Shown piece after piece: positions 6,884 to 13,868 of a DNA stretch of 29,818 bases. The stretch comes from an uncultured Bacilli bacterium. Its GTDB lineage: Bacteria > Bacillota_I > Bacilli_A > RF39 > UBA660. Where the stretch lies: NCBI GenBank assembly GCA_910586425.1, contig CAJUHL010000012.1, positions 1-29,818 of the forward strand, in the 5' to 3' direction. Below the pieces are notes generated by a model. The model made no database searches. It was not told the DNA's origin and worked only from the letters and a program-made list of their open reading frames with translations. A program made the position numbers and the translations under genes. Every line of letters starts with the position of its first letter. Positions within the stretch are counted from its first letter, which is position 1.

Positions 6884-8994
6884 CTAGATAAATTCAGTCT
6901 TCCTTTTTTATCATAACCCATTGATTTGACTAAAATTTCGTCTCCAACCTTGACAACATCACTCGTTTTCTCTACTCTTTCTTGTGATAGTTGTGATACA
7001 TGAACAAGTCCTTCGCAACCTGGCCATAATTCTACAAAGCATCCAAAGTCTTCTACTTTGACGACTTTACCTTTATATATAACATCCATTTCAACTTCAC
7101 GTACAATTTCCTTTATCATATTGGCGGTTTGATCAATTACTTCTTGATTAGAATGATATATAATGACACGTCCATCGTCTTCTAAATCCACTTTAACCGC
7201 ATTTACATCTGTAACCGATTTGACATGACTTGCCTCCAAAATAATTTTGGTAATCATCTCTCCACCTTTGCCTATGACATCTTTGATTTTGTCAGGATCA
7301 ATCATAAAGGTCATGGTTTTTGGTGCATACTGGCTTACTTCTTTACGTGGCTCTTTAATTTGTGCTTGAATGACATCTAAAATTTGCATTCTTGCTTCTT
7401 TGGCTTGCGCAAGCGCTTCTTTCAATATCTGTTTGGTAATGCCTTTGATTTTAATATCCATTTGTAAGGCGCAAATACCAGTTCTTGTTCCAGCTACTTT
7501 AAAATCCATATCTCCCAAATGATCTTCCATCCCTTGAATATCTGTTAGTATGGTGTAGTCATCTTTATTGGTAATAAGACCCATCGCAATTCCTGCAACT
7601 GGGGCTTTAATAGGAACTCCTGCAGCCATTAAAGCCATACACCCTGCACAAATACTTGCTTGACTGGAAGAACCATTGCTTTCTAAAATTTCAGATACCA
7701 CACGAATGGTGTAAGGGAACGTATCCTCATCTGGAATGACCTGTAATAATGCTCTTTCTCCCAAAGCACCATGTCCAATTTCTCTTCGACCAGGTGCACC
7801 ATATCTTCCTGTTTCTCCAACGGAAAATTGTGGAAAATTGTAATGTAACATAAAACGTTTTTCATCTTCAATTGAAAGCCCATCTAAAATTTGATGTTCT
7901 CCTAAAGCACCTAATGTTACAATGGACAAGCTTTGTGTTTGCCCTCTTGTAAATAGTGCTGAACCATGTGTTCTTGGAAGTAAATCAATGTCGGTAGAAA
8001 GTGGCCGAATTTCTGTCATCGCTCGTCCATCGGCTCTTACTTTTTCCTTGACTACAATTTGTCTGAATATTTCGTATTCAATTTCTTCCAAAATCATTTT
8101 TACTTTGGTAATGAGTTCTTTTAATTCTTCTGGTTTTAAGGATTCATTTTCAGTTGTATATTTTTCTACTATTTTTTCTTTCAATGCATCTAGGGCACTA
8201 TAACTTTCTAGTTTATCTTTGATACGAAGTGCATGATTCATTTCTTCTTCGGCAAGACTTCTAATTTCCTGTTTTAATTCAAATGAAATCTCTAATTTTT
8301 CGTATGCCATTTTAGGAGTTCCAACAACTTCCATAATCTCCTCTTGGAACGCAATTAATTCTTTAATTGCCTCATGTCCAAACATAAGTGCCTCTAACAT
8401 ATCATCTTCAGAAACTTCTTTGGCACCTGCTTCTACCATATTAATGGCTGTTTTGGTTCCCGCAACGGTTAAATCTAAATCTGACAATTCTGCTTGTTCC
8501 ATTGTAGGGTTGATGACAAATTCGCCATTGACACGACCTACTTTGACACCTGCAATTGGTCCATCAAATGGAATTTCACTGATACAGGTTGCTAAACTAG
8601 AGCCAAACATGGCAGCCATTTCTGGAGAATTGTCTTGATCGACTGATAAGACAGTATTAACAATTTGAACTTCATTTTTAAAATCTTCTGGAAATAAAGG
8701 GCGCATTGGTCTATCAATCATACGTGCAGCAAGGGTTGCATTTTCTGTTGGACGTCCTTCTCTTTTGATAAAGCCACCTGGGATTTTTCCTACGGAATAT
8801 AGTTTTTCTTGATACAATACCATAAGTGGAAAAAAGTCTGCTAAAATATTAGCGTTTTTTGATACAACAGCGGTTGATAGTATCACTGTATCTCCATATC
8901 TTACTAATACTGACCCATTTGCTTGTTTGGCAAGTTCTCCATGCTCTACTACTAAATTTCTACCTCTAAAATTATGTTTAAATACTCTTTTCAT
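6865..8994 (-). CDS. pnp: Polyribonucleotide nucleotidyltransferase, PNPase (709 aa)
   Basis: A trimeric 3'-5' phosphorolytic exoribonuclease that degrades mRNA and can add heteropolymeric tails. The order is standard: first RNase PH domain (about 5-140, with [20 protein letters not shown]), helical linker (about 240-310), second RNase PH domain (about 315-550, with [24 protein letters not shown] and the conserved [13 protein letters not shown]), a KH domain (about 555-615, with [12 protein letters not shown] in its GxxG form), and an S1 domain (about 620-690, [26 protein letters not shown]). Full length, no lesions. AGAGG precedes the ATG. It has its own promoter downstream of the rpsO terminator, though rpsO-pnp pairing suggests S15/PNPase co-regulation. 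Confidence 0.98.
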   Translation of the reverse strand: MKRVFKHNFRGRNLVVEHGELAKQANGSVLVRYGDTVILSTAVVSKNANILADFFPLMVLYQEKLYSVGKIPGGFIKREGRPTENATLAARMIDRPMRPLFPEDFKNEVQIVNTVLSVDQDNSPEMAAMFGSSLATCISEIPFDGPIAGVKVGRVNGEFVINPTMEQAELSDLDLTVAGTKTAINMVEAGAKEVSEDDMLEALMFGHEAIKELIAFQEEIMEVVGTPKMAYEKLEISFELKQEIRSLAEEEMNHALRIKDKLESYSALDALKEKIVEKYTTENESLKPEELKELITKVKMILEEIEYEIFRQIVVKEKVRADGRAMTEIRPLSTDIDLLPRTHGSALFTRGQTQSLSIVTLGALGEHQILDGLSIEDEKRFMLHYNFPQFSVGETGRYGAPGRREIGHGALGERALLQVIPDEDTFPYTIRVVSEILESNGSSSQASICAGCMALMAAGVPIKAPVAGIAMGLITNKDDYTILTDIQGMEDHLGDMDFKVAGTRTGICALQMDIKIKGITKQILKEALAQAKEARMQILDVIQAQIKEPRKEVSQYAPKTMTFMIDPDKIKDVIGKGGEMITKIILEASHVKSVTDVNAVKVDLEDDGRVIIYHSNQEVIDQTANMIKEIVREVEMDVIYKGKVVKVEDFGCFVELWPGCEGLVHVSQLSQERVEKTSDVVKVGDEILVKSMGYDKKGRLNLSRKEAIK

Positions 8995-9122
8995 AAATTA
9001 CCTCTTTTCTTGATATTTTCATGATCCATTTTTCATATTTTTATTTTGCATCGAATCATTTTTGCAAATTTTTATCGTAACATTTTAATGCGGTTTTTAT
9101 TCAACTCTTTTTTCATTTTAGT

Positions 9123-9152
9123 ATTCTAGATAGTAGTAAATTGGTGAGTCAA
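9123..9152 (-). promoter_or_regulatory. Promoter of pnp
   Basis: Minus-strand -35 TTGACT (9147-9152), 18-bp spacer, -10 TAGAAT (9123-9128). This leaves a leader of about 120 nt before the pnp start. The leader is AT-rich; PNPase leaders are often targets of autoregulation, but no definite structure is seen. Confidence 0.6.
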
Positions 9153-9168
9153 TTTATCCGTTTTTCAT

Positions 9169-9195
9169 AAATAAAGACACTTAAAAATAAGTGCC
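9169..9195 (-). terminator. Intrinsic terminator of rpsO
   Basis: On the minus strand GGCACTT (9189-9195) pairs with AAGTGTC (9176-9182, one G-U) around a 6-nt loop, followed by TTTATTT. It begins 8 bases after the rpsO stop codon. Confidence 0.7.
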
Positions 9196-9203
9196 TACTA
9201 TTA

Positions 9204-9473
9204 TTATTTTCTTAATCCTAAACTTTGAATTAAAGTACGATATCTTGTTACATCTGTTTTTAATAAGTATTGTAACATACTACGTCTTTGTCCTACTTTT
9301 TTAAGTAGACCACGTCTAGAATGGAAATCATGTTTATGTTCTTTTAAATGTTCTGTTAATTCATTGATTTCTTCTGTTAAAATTGCAATTTGTACCTCTG
9401 CTGATCCAGTGTCTTTTTCGTTTCTTGCATATTTTTTAACAATCGCTTCTTTTCTTTCTTTGGTTAAAGCCAT
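9204..9473 (-). CDS. rpsO: 30S ribosomal protein S15 (89 aa)
   Basis: A primary binding protein of the central domain of 16S rRNA. The 89-residue length is exactly that of the family, with the characteristic [21 protein letters not shown] helix, the [17 protein letters not shown] rRNA-binding stretch, and a C-terminal [21 protein letters not shown]. The start is the ATG at 9473 (MALTKERK) with GAGAGGAG upstream; a longer frame reaching 9515 contains no ribosome binding site and lies in the leader. It has its own promoter (9556-9584) and a structured leader, then a terminator before pnp. Confidence 0.98.
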   Translation of the reverse strand: MALTKERKEAIVKKYARNEKDTGSAEVQIAILTEEINELTEHLKEHKHDFHSRRGLLKKVGQRRSMLQYLLKTDVTRYRTLIQSLGLRK

Positions 9474-9495
9474 AATTTTCTCCTCTCTTAATTTG

Positions 9496-9543
9496 ATTCG
9501 CATATTCCTAGTCAAAAGTTGGAGTTTCTATTGGACCACGAAT
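9496..9543 (-). promoter_or_regulatory. Structured rpsO leader (candidate S15 autoregulatory site)
   Basis: In the minus-strand RNA an outer 5-bp stem ATTCG/CGAAT (9539-9543 with 9496-9500) stacks directly on an inner stem TGGTC/GACTA (9534-9538 with 9509-9513), leaving an 8-nt bulge on one side. The inner stem has a G-U pair that would be an A-C mismatch on the other strand, which favours the minus-strand RNA. S15 is known to repress its own mRNA through leader structures in several phyla; that this is such a site is inference. Confidence 0.45.
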
Positions 9544-9555
9544 ACGTATAAATAC

Positions 9556-9584
9556 AATATACACTATATTATAATCAATTGCAA
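9556..9584 (-). promoter_or_regulatory. Promoter of rpsO
   Basis: Minus-strand -35 TTGCAA (9579-9584), 17-bp spacer, -10 TATATT (9556-9561). It lies immediately after the lepB stop. An alternative -10 TATAAT sits in the spacer. A leader of about 75 nt results. Confidence 0.55.
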
Positions 9585-9589
9585 GTAAT

Positions 9590-10090
9590 TTATGAAATTT
9601 TTCCAAATGTAGAAAATGGGAATAATCGAAAATGAACGGTTCCTTCTATATATTTTTTTGGTATCAATCCAATATAACGACTATCCAAGGAATCACTCCG
9701 ATTATCTCCAACAACAAAATAGTAATCTTGTGGTATTTTATTATAGCCAATGCTGGTCAAATCAAAGTCATTGGTCTTTATATTCTCTGGTAAAAAAGGT
9801 TCTTCTATACGTGTGCCATTAATATATAATTGATTTTCTTGATAGGATACTGTTTCACCGGGAAGTCCGATGATTCTTTTTACCAATTTATCTTTTCCAT
9901 ATTTGAGGACAACAATATCAAAACGATGGAATTTTCGATCATATTTTTGCAAAAGCAAAATTTGGTTATCTTGTAAAGTAGGTACCATGGATGAACCATC
10001 TACTTGTACAGGTGATATGACATAAATTCTTATTAAAATGACACATACAATTATGACTACATAAGGCAAATATTCTTTTACATATTTCAT
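9590..10090 (-). CDS. lepB: Type I signal peptidase (166 aa)
   Basis: A membrane-anchored Ser/Lys-dyad peptidase that removes signal peptides from exported proteins. One N-terminal transmembrane helix (about 8-26) is followed by the extracytoplasmic catalytic domain. Box B DGSSMVPTL carries Ser34; box D KLVKRIIGLPGE carries Lys71; box E VVGDNRSDSLDSRYIGLI is intact. The single-helix, 166-residue form is typical of Bacillota SipS-like enzymes. The start is placed at the ATG at 10090 with GGGG upstream; the ATG six codons earlier has no ribosome binding site. It lies 33 nt after rplS, with which it is probably co-transcribed, as in many Bacilli. Confidence 0.95.
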   Translation of the reverse strand: MKYVKEYLPYVVIIVCVILIRIYVISPVQVDGSSMVPTLQDNQILLLQKYDRKFHRFDIVVLKYGKDKLVKRIIGLPGETVSYQENQLYINGTRIEEPFLPENIKTNDFDLTSIGYNKIPQDYYFVVGDNRSDSLDSRYIGLIPKKYIEGTVHFRLFPFSTFGKIS

Positions 10091-10123
10091 CACATTACCC
10101 CATTTCATTATAAAAATAAGGCA

Positions 10124-10474
10124 TTAAGCTGCCTTATCTCGTCTCTCCTTGATTTTAGGTTGACTAATTAGCTTTCTTAAGTAATAAGGTTTTGCCCTTC
10201 TTACTTTACCTTTCCTAATAACCGTTACCGAATCAATTTTTGGAGAATTCATTGGAAATGTTCTTTCTACTCCAACACCAGCTGAAAGTTTACGAACGAT
10301 GAAGTTTTTTGCAACGCCACTTCCTTTGATTGCAATGACAATTCCCTCGAACGCTTGAATTCTTTCACGTTTTCCTTCAATGATTTTTACATCGACACGA
10401 ATCGTGTCTCCTACACGGAATTCAGGTAAATCGGTTCTAATTTGACTCTTTGTTATTTTTTCAACTAAATTCAC
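10124..10474 (-). CDS. rplS: 50S ribosomal protein L19 (116 aa)
   Basis: A ribosomal protein at the 30S-50S interface. The sequence is typical: [33 protein letters not shown], then the [18 protein letters not shown] stretch and a basic C-terminus with [10 protein letters not shown]. Length is normal. The start is a GTG at 10474 with AAGGA about 11 nt upstream; no in-frame ATG precedes it. It follows two unknown genes of the trmD operon but has its own promoter (10540-10568) and leader, and leads into lepB. Confidence 0.97.
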   Translation of the reverse strand: MNLVEKITKSQIRTDLPEFRVGDTIRVDVKIIEGKRERIQAFEGIVIAIKGSGVAKNFIVRKLSAGVGVERTFPMNSPKIDSVTVIRKGKVRRAKPYYLRKLISQPKIKERRDKAA

Positions 10475-10533
10475 GATGTCACGCTTCCTTTCTTTTCTTC
10501 TATGATCATAAACATTCGTATCAGCGGATCACT
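10475..10533 (-). promoter_or_regulatory. Leader of rplS (possible L19 leader)
   Basis: The predicted transcript start is near 10533. The first bases can form TGATC/GATCA (10527-10531 with 10503-10507), extended by a G-U pair, enclosing about 19 nt. L19 leaders that bind their own protein are known in low-GC Gram-positive bacteria. I could not compare this with the published consensus, so the call rests on position and a 5-6 bp stem. Confidence 0.35.
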
Positions 10534-10539
10534 TTGAAC

Positions 10540-10568
10540 ATTTTATCACAATATTCTATGTTTGTAAA
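10540..10568 (-). promoter_or_regulatory. Promoter of rplS-lepB
   Basis: Minus-strand -35 TTTACA (10563-10568), 17-bp spacer, -10 TAAAAT (10540-10545) with an upstream TGA that makes it an extended -10. It lies just past the stop codon of the gene at 10579-10947. Confidence 0.65.
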
Positions 10569-10578
10569 GTCCCAAAAA

Positions 10579-10947
10579 TTATCCAACTTTTTTCTTTTGT
10601 GGGGCAAAATCTTCTTCTTTCCATTCATAATCAATATCCAATTGTCTCTTAAATAATTCTCGTTCTTCTTTACTAGCAAAATACATTATCTGTCTATGAT
10701 ATCTTAATGCCTTTATCAACTCGCAGCGAGGCTGAATTTGATTTGATAACTGTTTTATATTGTTTAAATATTGATTGATTGAACTTAAGCTATCACAATA
10801 TGTTATGATTTGAATGCGCTTCATTGATGTAAATTTATCTAGTTGTTCTCTATCAATTCCCATTACAAATTGAATGGCATCAAACTCTTCTTTTTCAATT
10901 TCCATTATAAATTGAATGACATCAAATTCTTCTAAATCATGAATCAT
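10579..10947 (-). CDS. Unrecognised acidic protein with an internal duplication (122 aa)
   Basis: No family is recognised. The protein opens with two near-identical 14-residue units, EEFDVIQFIMEIEK and EEFDAIQFVMGIDR, encoded by a 42-bp tandem repeat (10861-10944). The remainder is mixed: a helical, Gln/Asn-rich centre (NQYLNNIKQLSNQIQP) and a basic RYHRQIMYFASKEERELFKRQ stretch, then an acidic segment and KKKV near the C-terminus. There is no signal peptide or membrane segment. The start has AAGGA upstream. It lies 12 nt after the gene at 10960-11442 and is the last gene of the trmH-rimM-trmD operon, before the independent rplS promoter. Co-expression with ribosome maturation genes is inference from position. 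Confidence 0.7.
   Translation of the reverse strand: MIHDLEEFDVIQFIMEIEKEEFDAIQFVMGIDREQLDKFTSMKRIQIITYCDSLSSINQYLNNIKQLSNQIQPRCELIKALRYHRQIMYFASKEERELFKRQLDIDYEWKEEDFAPQKKKVG
10861..10944. repeat. 42-bp tandem duplication inside the 10579-10947 gene
   Basis: Two copies, 10861-10902 and 10903-10944. In the first 31 bp, 28 positions match; the rest has diverged. The copies are in frame and duplicate 14 residues at the protein N-terminus. Confidence 0.85.
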
Positions 10948-10959
10948 TTTATTTCCTTT

Positions 10960-11442
10960 CTATCTTGACTTTCCATTTTTCTCTTTTTCTTCTTCCTGTG
11001 GTTGGTATGTTTGATATGACTTTATTTGCTCTTTCAAAATTGCCCTACTTTTGATTTCATGCTCCAATAAATCAATTTTTTTAAGTAATAAATTGATATA
11101 TTTATCGTCTAAAAACTTACGATATTTGTATTCTACCATTTCTCGGTAGCGTGTTAAATCGTTAAGAGCGATTCGAAAAGCACTATCATCATCAGCCCCT
11201 TCATTGTCTTCCATCAGTGAAATAATATATTGTAAATAATAATCTAATTTTCTTTGATTTTTTTTCTTTAATAATTTTTCAATTAAAGATGGCTTTATCA
11301 ATAGCATCGAATTGACTGTAATCCCTGGATATTCCACACGATTGTGTGGCGTTACGCGAAAACCTTCCATTTTTTGATGGGAAAGTTTAACTGCTTCAGC
11401 CCCTTTTTCTACCCTTTGAATGACATAGCACTTTGCTTGCAT
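10960..11442 (-). CDS. Unrecognised protein in the trmD operon (160 aa)
   Basis: No family is recognised. The start ATG lies 4 nt after the trmD stop, with GAG upstream inside trmD, so translation is coupled. The N-terminal 50 residues look beta-rich (QAKCYVIQRVEKGAEAVKL, then a VTVNSMLLIKP-like run), and the remaining 110 are helical and strongly charged, with coiled-coil potential (LLLKKIDLLEHEIKSRAILKEQIKSY) and an EEEKEKNGKSR tail. No membrane segment. In typical Bacilli rplS follows trmD directly; here this gene and its neighbour are inserted between. It may be a lineage-specific protein tied to ribosome or tRNA maturation, but nothing in its sequence shows that. Confidence 0.72.
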   Translation of the reverse strand: MQAKCYVIQRVEKGAEAVKLSHQKMEGFRVTPHNRVEYPGITVNSMLLIKPSLIEKLLKKKNQRKLDYYLQYIISLMEDNEGADDDSAFRIALNDLTRYREMVEYKYRKFLDDKYINLLLKKIDLLEHEIKSRAILKEQIKSYQTYQPQEEEKEKNGKSR

Positions 11443-11446
11443 GAAA

Positions 11447-12115
11447 TCAACTCTTTTCTAATAAATCAGGTCTTCTTAATCGTGTTTTTAATTCACTTTG
11501 TTCTAATCTCCATTTTCGAATATTTTCATGATGCCCAGAAAGTAGTACATCAGGTACCTTCTTGCCATGAAAATCAACTGGCTTGGTATAAACAGGATAG
11601 TCTAATAAATCATCGTGAAATGATTCTTGCAAATGAGACTCTTCTTCGATTACCCCTGGTAATAGTCTTACTATACTATCCACAATTGCCATACTGGCGA
11701 TTTCCCCACCAGTTAAAATAAAGTCTCCTATACTCATTTCCATATCTACCATATCTCGAATTCGTTCATCAAAGCCTTCATAGTGTCCACAAAGTAAAAT
11801 AATATGTTTCTGTTTGGATAATTCGTATGCCATTTTTTGTTTATATGGAACTCCTTGTGGTGTCATCATAATCACCAAACTATCTTTGGTTCTAAACGCT
11901 TCTATCGCATCATAGATGGGTTGTGGCATTAGGACCATTCCTTTACCTCCACCAAAACCATAGTCATCTACTTTTTTATGGGAATCTAAAGAAAAATCAC
12001 GAATATTATGTACTTTTATTTCTACTTGTTTTTTTTGAATGGCTCTTCCTAAAATCGATTCTTTGAATACAGAATCAAATTGGGCAGGAAAGAGTGTTAA
12101 AATGTCAATCTTCAT
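11447..12115 (-). CDS. trmD: tRNA (guanine37-N1)-methyltransferase TrmD (222 aa)
   Basis: A SPOUT-fold enzyme that uses S-adenosylmethionine to methylate G37 next to the anticodon and prevent +1 frameshifting. Key features: MKIDILTLFPAQFD at the N-terminus, DDYGFGGGKGMVLMPQP, the knotted SAM site LLCGHYEGFDERI and MSIGDFILTGGE, and the tRNA-binding C-terminal helices ending LLSGHHENIRKWRLEQ. The length is slightly short, as in many Bacillota. The start is the ATG at 12115, 8 nt after AAGGG; a TTG directly before it is in frame. It overlaps the 3' end of rimM by 11 nt. Confidence 0.97.
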   Translation of the reverse strand: MKIDILTLFPAQFDSVFKESILGRAIQKKQVEIKVHNIRDFSLDSHKKVDDYGFGGGKGMVLMPQPIYDAIEAFRTKDSLVIMMTPQGVPYKQKMAYELSKQKHIILLCGHYEGFDERIRDMVDMEMSIGDFILTGGEIASMAIVDSIVRLLPGVIEEESHLQESFHDDLLDYPVYTKPVDFHGKKVPDVLLSGHHENIRKWRLEQSELKTRLRRPDLLEKS

Positions 12116-12596
12116 CAAATAATCCCTTCATATCTTTTATTTCTATTATATGATGTTCAAAGTCAATTTTTTCAATCAATGCATCTACATAAGGAACTAG
12201 ATGTCTTTTTTCTTCTTTTTCGATGACTAAAATATCGTGAGCCTTACTTTTTAAGATAGATGTTACCTTGCCTTGATATCCATTTGATTTGACATTGAGA
12301 CCAATTAAATCTTCTTTTAAAAAACTAGGAAAAACAAATTCTTCTCGGTTAATGTAGACTTTTTCTCCTTTGTATCCAAGTACGTCATTGATGTCATTTA
12401 ATCCTGTAAGGGTGACCATATCATATATTTTATGAAAGCGATAAGTCTCAATTGTTTCTTCTTTTTTTGTTTTTCCAATATAAAGATGTACTCCTTTTTG
12501 AAAAATATGATCTTTGTATTCTATATCAGATAAAATACGAAGCTCCCCTTTTATCCCATGTGTATTTACAATTTCACCAATACAGATATAATGCAT
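12105..12596 (-). CDS. rimM: 16S rRNA processing protein RimM (163 aa)
   Basis: A 30S assembly factor that binds S19 and helps mature the head domain. The N-terminal RimM domain is seen in IGEIVNTHGIKGELRI, and the C-terminal PRC barrel in LIGLNVKSNGYQGKVTSILKSKAHDILVIEKEEKRHLVPYVDALI (long motif noted by its key KAHDIL and LVPYV parts). Length is typical. The start has AGGTGAGG upstream and lies 7 nt after the upstream methyltransferase gene. The usual upstream neighbours rpsP and khpA (KH domain) are absent here. Confidence 0.95.
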   Translation of the reverse strand: MHYICIGEIVNTHGIKGELRILSDIEYKDHIFQKGVHLYIGKTKKEETIETYRFHKIYDMVTLTGLNDINDVLGYKGEKVYINREEFVFPSFLKEDLIGLNVKSNGYQGKVTSILKSKAHDILVIEKEEKRHLVPYVDALIEKIDFEHHIIEIKDMKGLFDED

Positions 12597-12603
12597 ACCT
12601 CAC

Positions 12604-13329
12604 CTACTTATCTAGTTCATATAAAATAATACTAGTTGCAACCCCAACATTCAAACTTTCACATACTTCATTACAAGGAATGTATAGGTATGTATCACAA
12701 AGGTCTAAAATTTCTTCTCGAACACCATTGCCTTCGTTTCCCATTATTATAACAGACTTTTCTTTTTTTGCAATATCTTTTATCTTTTTTCCATGCGTTA
12801 CTTTGGTTCCCATAATTTGGTAATTTTTGGTTTTTAATTCTTCGATACATGCCTTTAAATCTTGACGAACAATATGAATATGAAATAGCATTCCTTGACT
12901 CGCCCGAATGGTTTTGGAATTATATAAATCAGCACAACCTAGTCCAAGGATAATGGTGTCTACATGAAAGGCAACAGCACTACGGATAATGGTTCCTAAA
13001 TTACCAGGGTCTTGAATGTCATCTAACATTAAAATATGATTTCCCCAATTTTTATTTTCTTTTTTTTCACAAATAGCCATGATATGTGGTGGGGTTTCTA
13101 ATTCTGTAATGGCGTGCAAAATATCGTTGGTTACATAAGAAGTTGGCACAGGAAGAGGTAACAAGGCATCTTGTTCTAATATGAGTTCTTTTAAATAGCC
13201 TGTCTTATAAGCCTCTAATACCAAATGTTCCCCTTCGACTAAAAAGCATCCTGTTTTATCCCGATATTTTTTAGTACTTAATTTTTTTATGTCTTTTATT
13301 TTTTTATTTTCTAACGACGTATATAGCAT
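12604..13329 (-). CDS. SpoU/TrmH family RNA 2'-O-methyltransferase (241 aa)
   Basis: A SPOUT-class enzyme that methylates ribose 2'-OH in rRNA or tRNA. An N-terminal substrate-binding domain carries KYRDKTGCFLVEGEHLV, as in RlmB/YsgA-type proteins. The SPOUT core has motif 1 DDIQDPGNLGTIIRSA, motif 2 VIIMGNEGNGV and motif 3 IPCNEVCESLNVGVATSIILYE. These three are diagnostic for the family. The start is the ATG at 13329 with AGGTG upstream; a GTG three codons earlier lies in the ribosome binding site. The exact target nucleotide cannot be read from sequence; an rlmB/ysgA-like 23S rRNA role is most likely. It is the first gene of the operon, behind a promoter at 13346-13374. Confidence 0.92.
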   Translation of the reverse strand: MLYTSLENKKIKDIKKLSTKKYRDKTGCFLVEGEHLVLEAYKTGYLKELILEQDALLPLPVPTSYVTNDILHAITELETPPHIMAICEKKENKNWGNHILMLDDIQDPGNLGTIIRSAVAFHVDTIILGLGCADLYNSKTIRASQGMLFHIHIVRQDLKACIEELKTKNYQIMGTKVTHGKKIKDIAKKEKSVIIMGNEGNGVREEILDLCDTYLYIPCNEVCESLNVGVATSIILYELDK

Positions 13330-13345
13330 TAAAATCACCTTTTAT

Positions 13346-13374
13346 ATTATAACAAAAAATAGACTTAAAGTCTA
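13346..13374 (-). promoter_or_regulatory. Promoter of the spoU-rimM-trmD operon
   Basis: Minus-strand -35 TAGACT (13369-13374), 17-bp spacer, perfect -10 TATAAT (13346-13351). The -35 is part of the preceding terminator stem. The leader is very short, about 10 nt. Confidence 0.6.
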
Positions 13375-13375
13375 T
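13354..13375 (-). terminator. Intrinsic terminator of the second prepilin gene
   Basis: On the minus strand ATAGACT (13369-13375) pairs with AGTCTAT (13359-13365) around a TTA loop, followed by a run of T. It ends the prepilin transcript 22 bases after its stop codon and overlaps the next promoter. Confidence 0.75.
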
Positions 13376-13397
13376 CATTGTTCTCATTTGTAAGCTC

Positions 13398-13814
13398 TTA
13401 TTTGGTAGAATCTTGACAACTATTTTCTGTTGTTTCATCAATTTTATATTGGTAATTTTTTCCCACTTTGGTAATGGTTACAACTGGGTCTGGTTCAAAA
13501 TATTTCTCTGTATTGGGATTGATAATTTTTAATTTTTCTTCCTCAGTAGTAGCTTGAGGATCTCCCTTCATATATCCTTGTTGAATCAATTGTGAAAGTG
13601 ATATATTTTGTGTTTCCCCTTCATCTGGCAATTCCAATAAATGATCTGCTCCCCAGTTTTTTGCAGCAGTAATGATATATGATATTTGTGTACTGCATAA
13701 ATTTTTTTTGTGTTTATTCAAAGAAGTTGTAATGGCGGGAATCGCAATCATACTAATCAATGCTAAAATAATGATGACACCCAGTAATTCCGCTAATGTA
13801 AATCCTTTCTTCAT
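13398..13814 (-). CDS. Type IV prepilin-like protein (138 aa)
   Basis: A second class III prepilin. It starts MKKGFTLAELLGVIIILALI: a three-residue basic leader, cleavage after Gly, Phe as first mature residue, Glu at +5, and a hydrophobic helix of about 20. The globular part (about 40-138) is hydrophilic with a Cys pair (Cys51 in KNLCSTQI and Cys134 in ENSCQDS) that could form a disulfide. This small pilin/pseudopilin type is processed by a prepilin peptidase and assembled at the membrane. The start is the ATG at 13814 with AGAGGTG upstream; the longer frame has no site. It is a single-gene unit with its own promoter and terminator, unlike pilins in assembly operons. The assembly ATPase and peptidase are outside the window. 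Confidence 0.88.
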   Translation of the reverse strand: MKKGFTLAELLGVIIILALISMIAIPAITTSLNKHKKNLCSTQISYIITAAKNWGADHLLELPDEGETQNISLSQLIQQGYMKGDPQATTEEEKLKIINPNTEKYFEPDPVVTITKVGKNYQYKIDETTENSCQDSTK

Positions 13815-13839
13815 GTAAATCACCTCTATCATTAGTTTT

Positions 13840-13868
13840 ATCATATCAAAATTTATATACAATGGCAA
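13840..13868 (-). promoter_or_regulatory. Promoter of the second prepilin gene, overlapping the end of mtaB
   Basis: Minus-strand -35 TTGCCA (13863-13868), 17-bp spacer, -10 TATGAT (13840-13845). The -35 lies within the last codons of mtaB. The resulting leader is about 20 nt. Confidence 0.55.

Noticed and set aside
8995..9122. Small gene or RNA in the pnp leader
   Set aside because: Stops in all frames on both strands and no convincing stems; best described as the AT-rich pnp leader.
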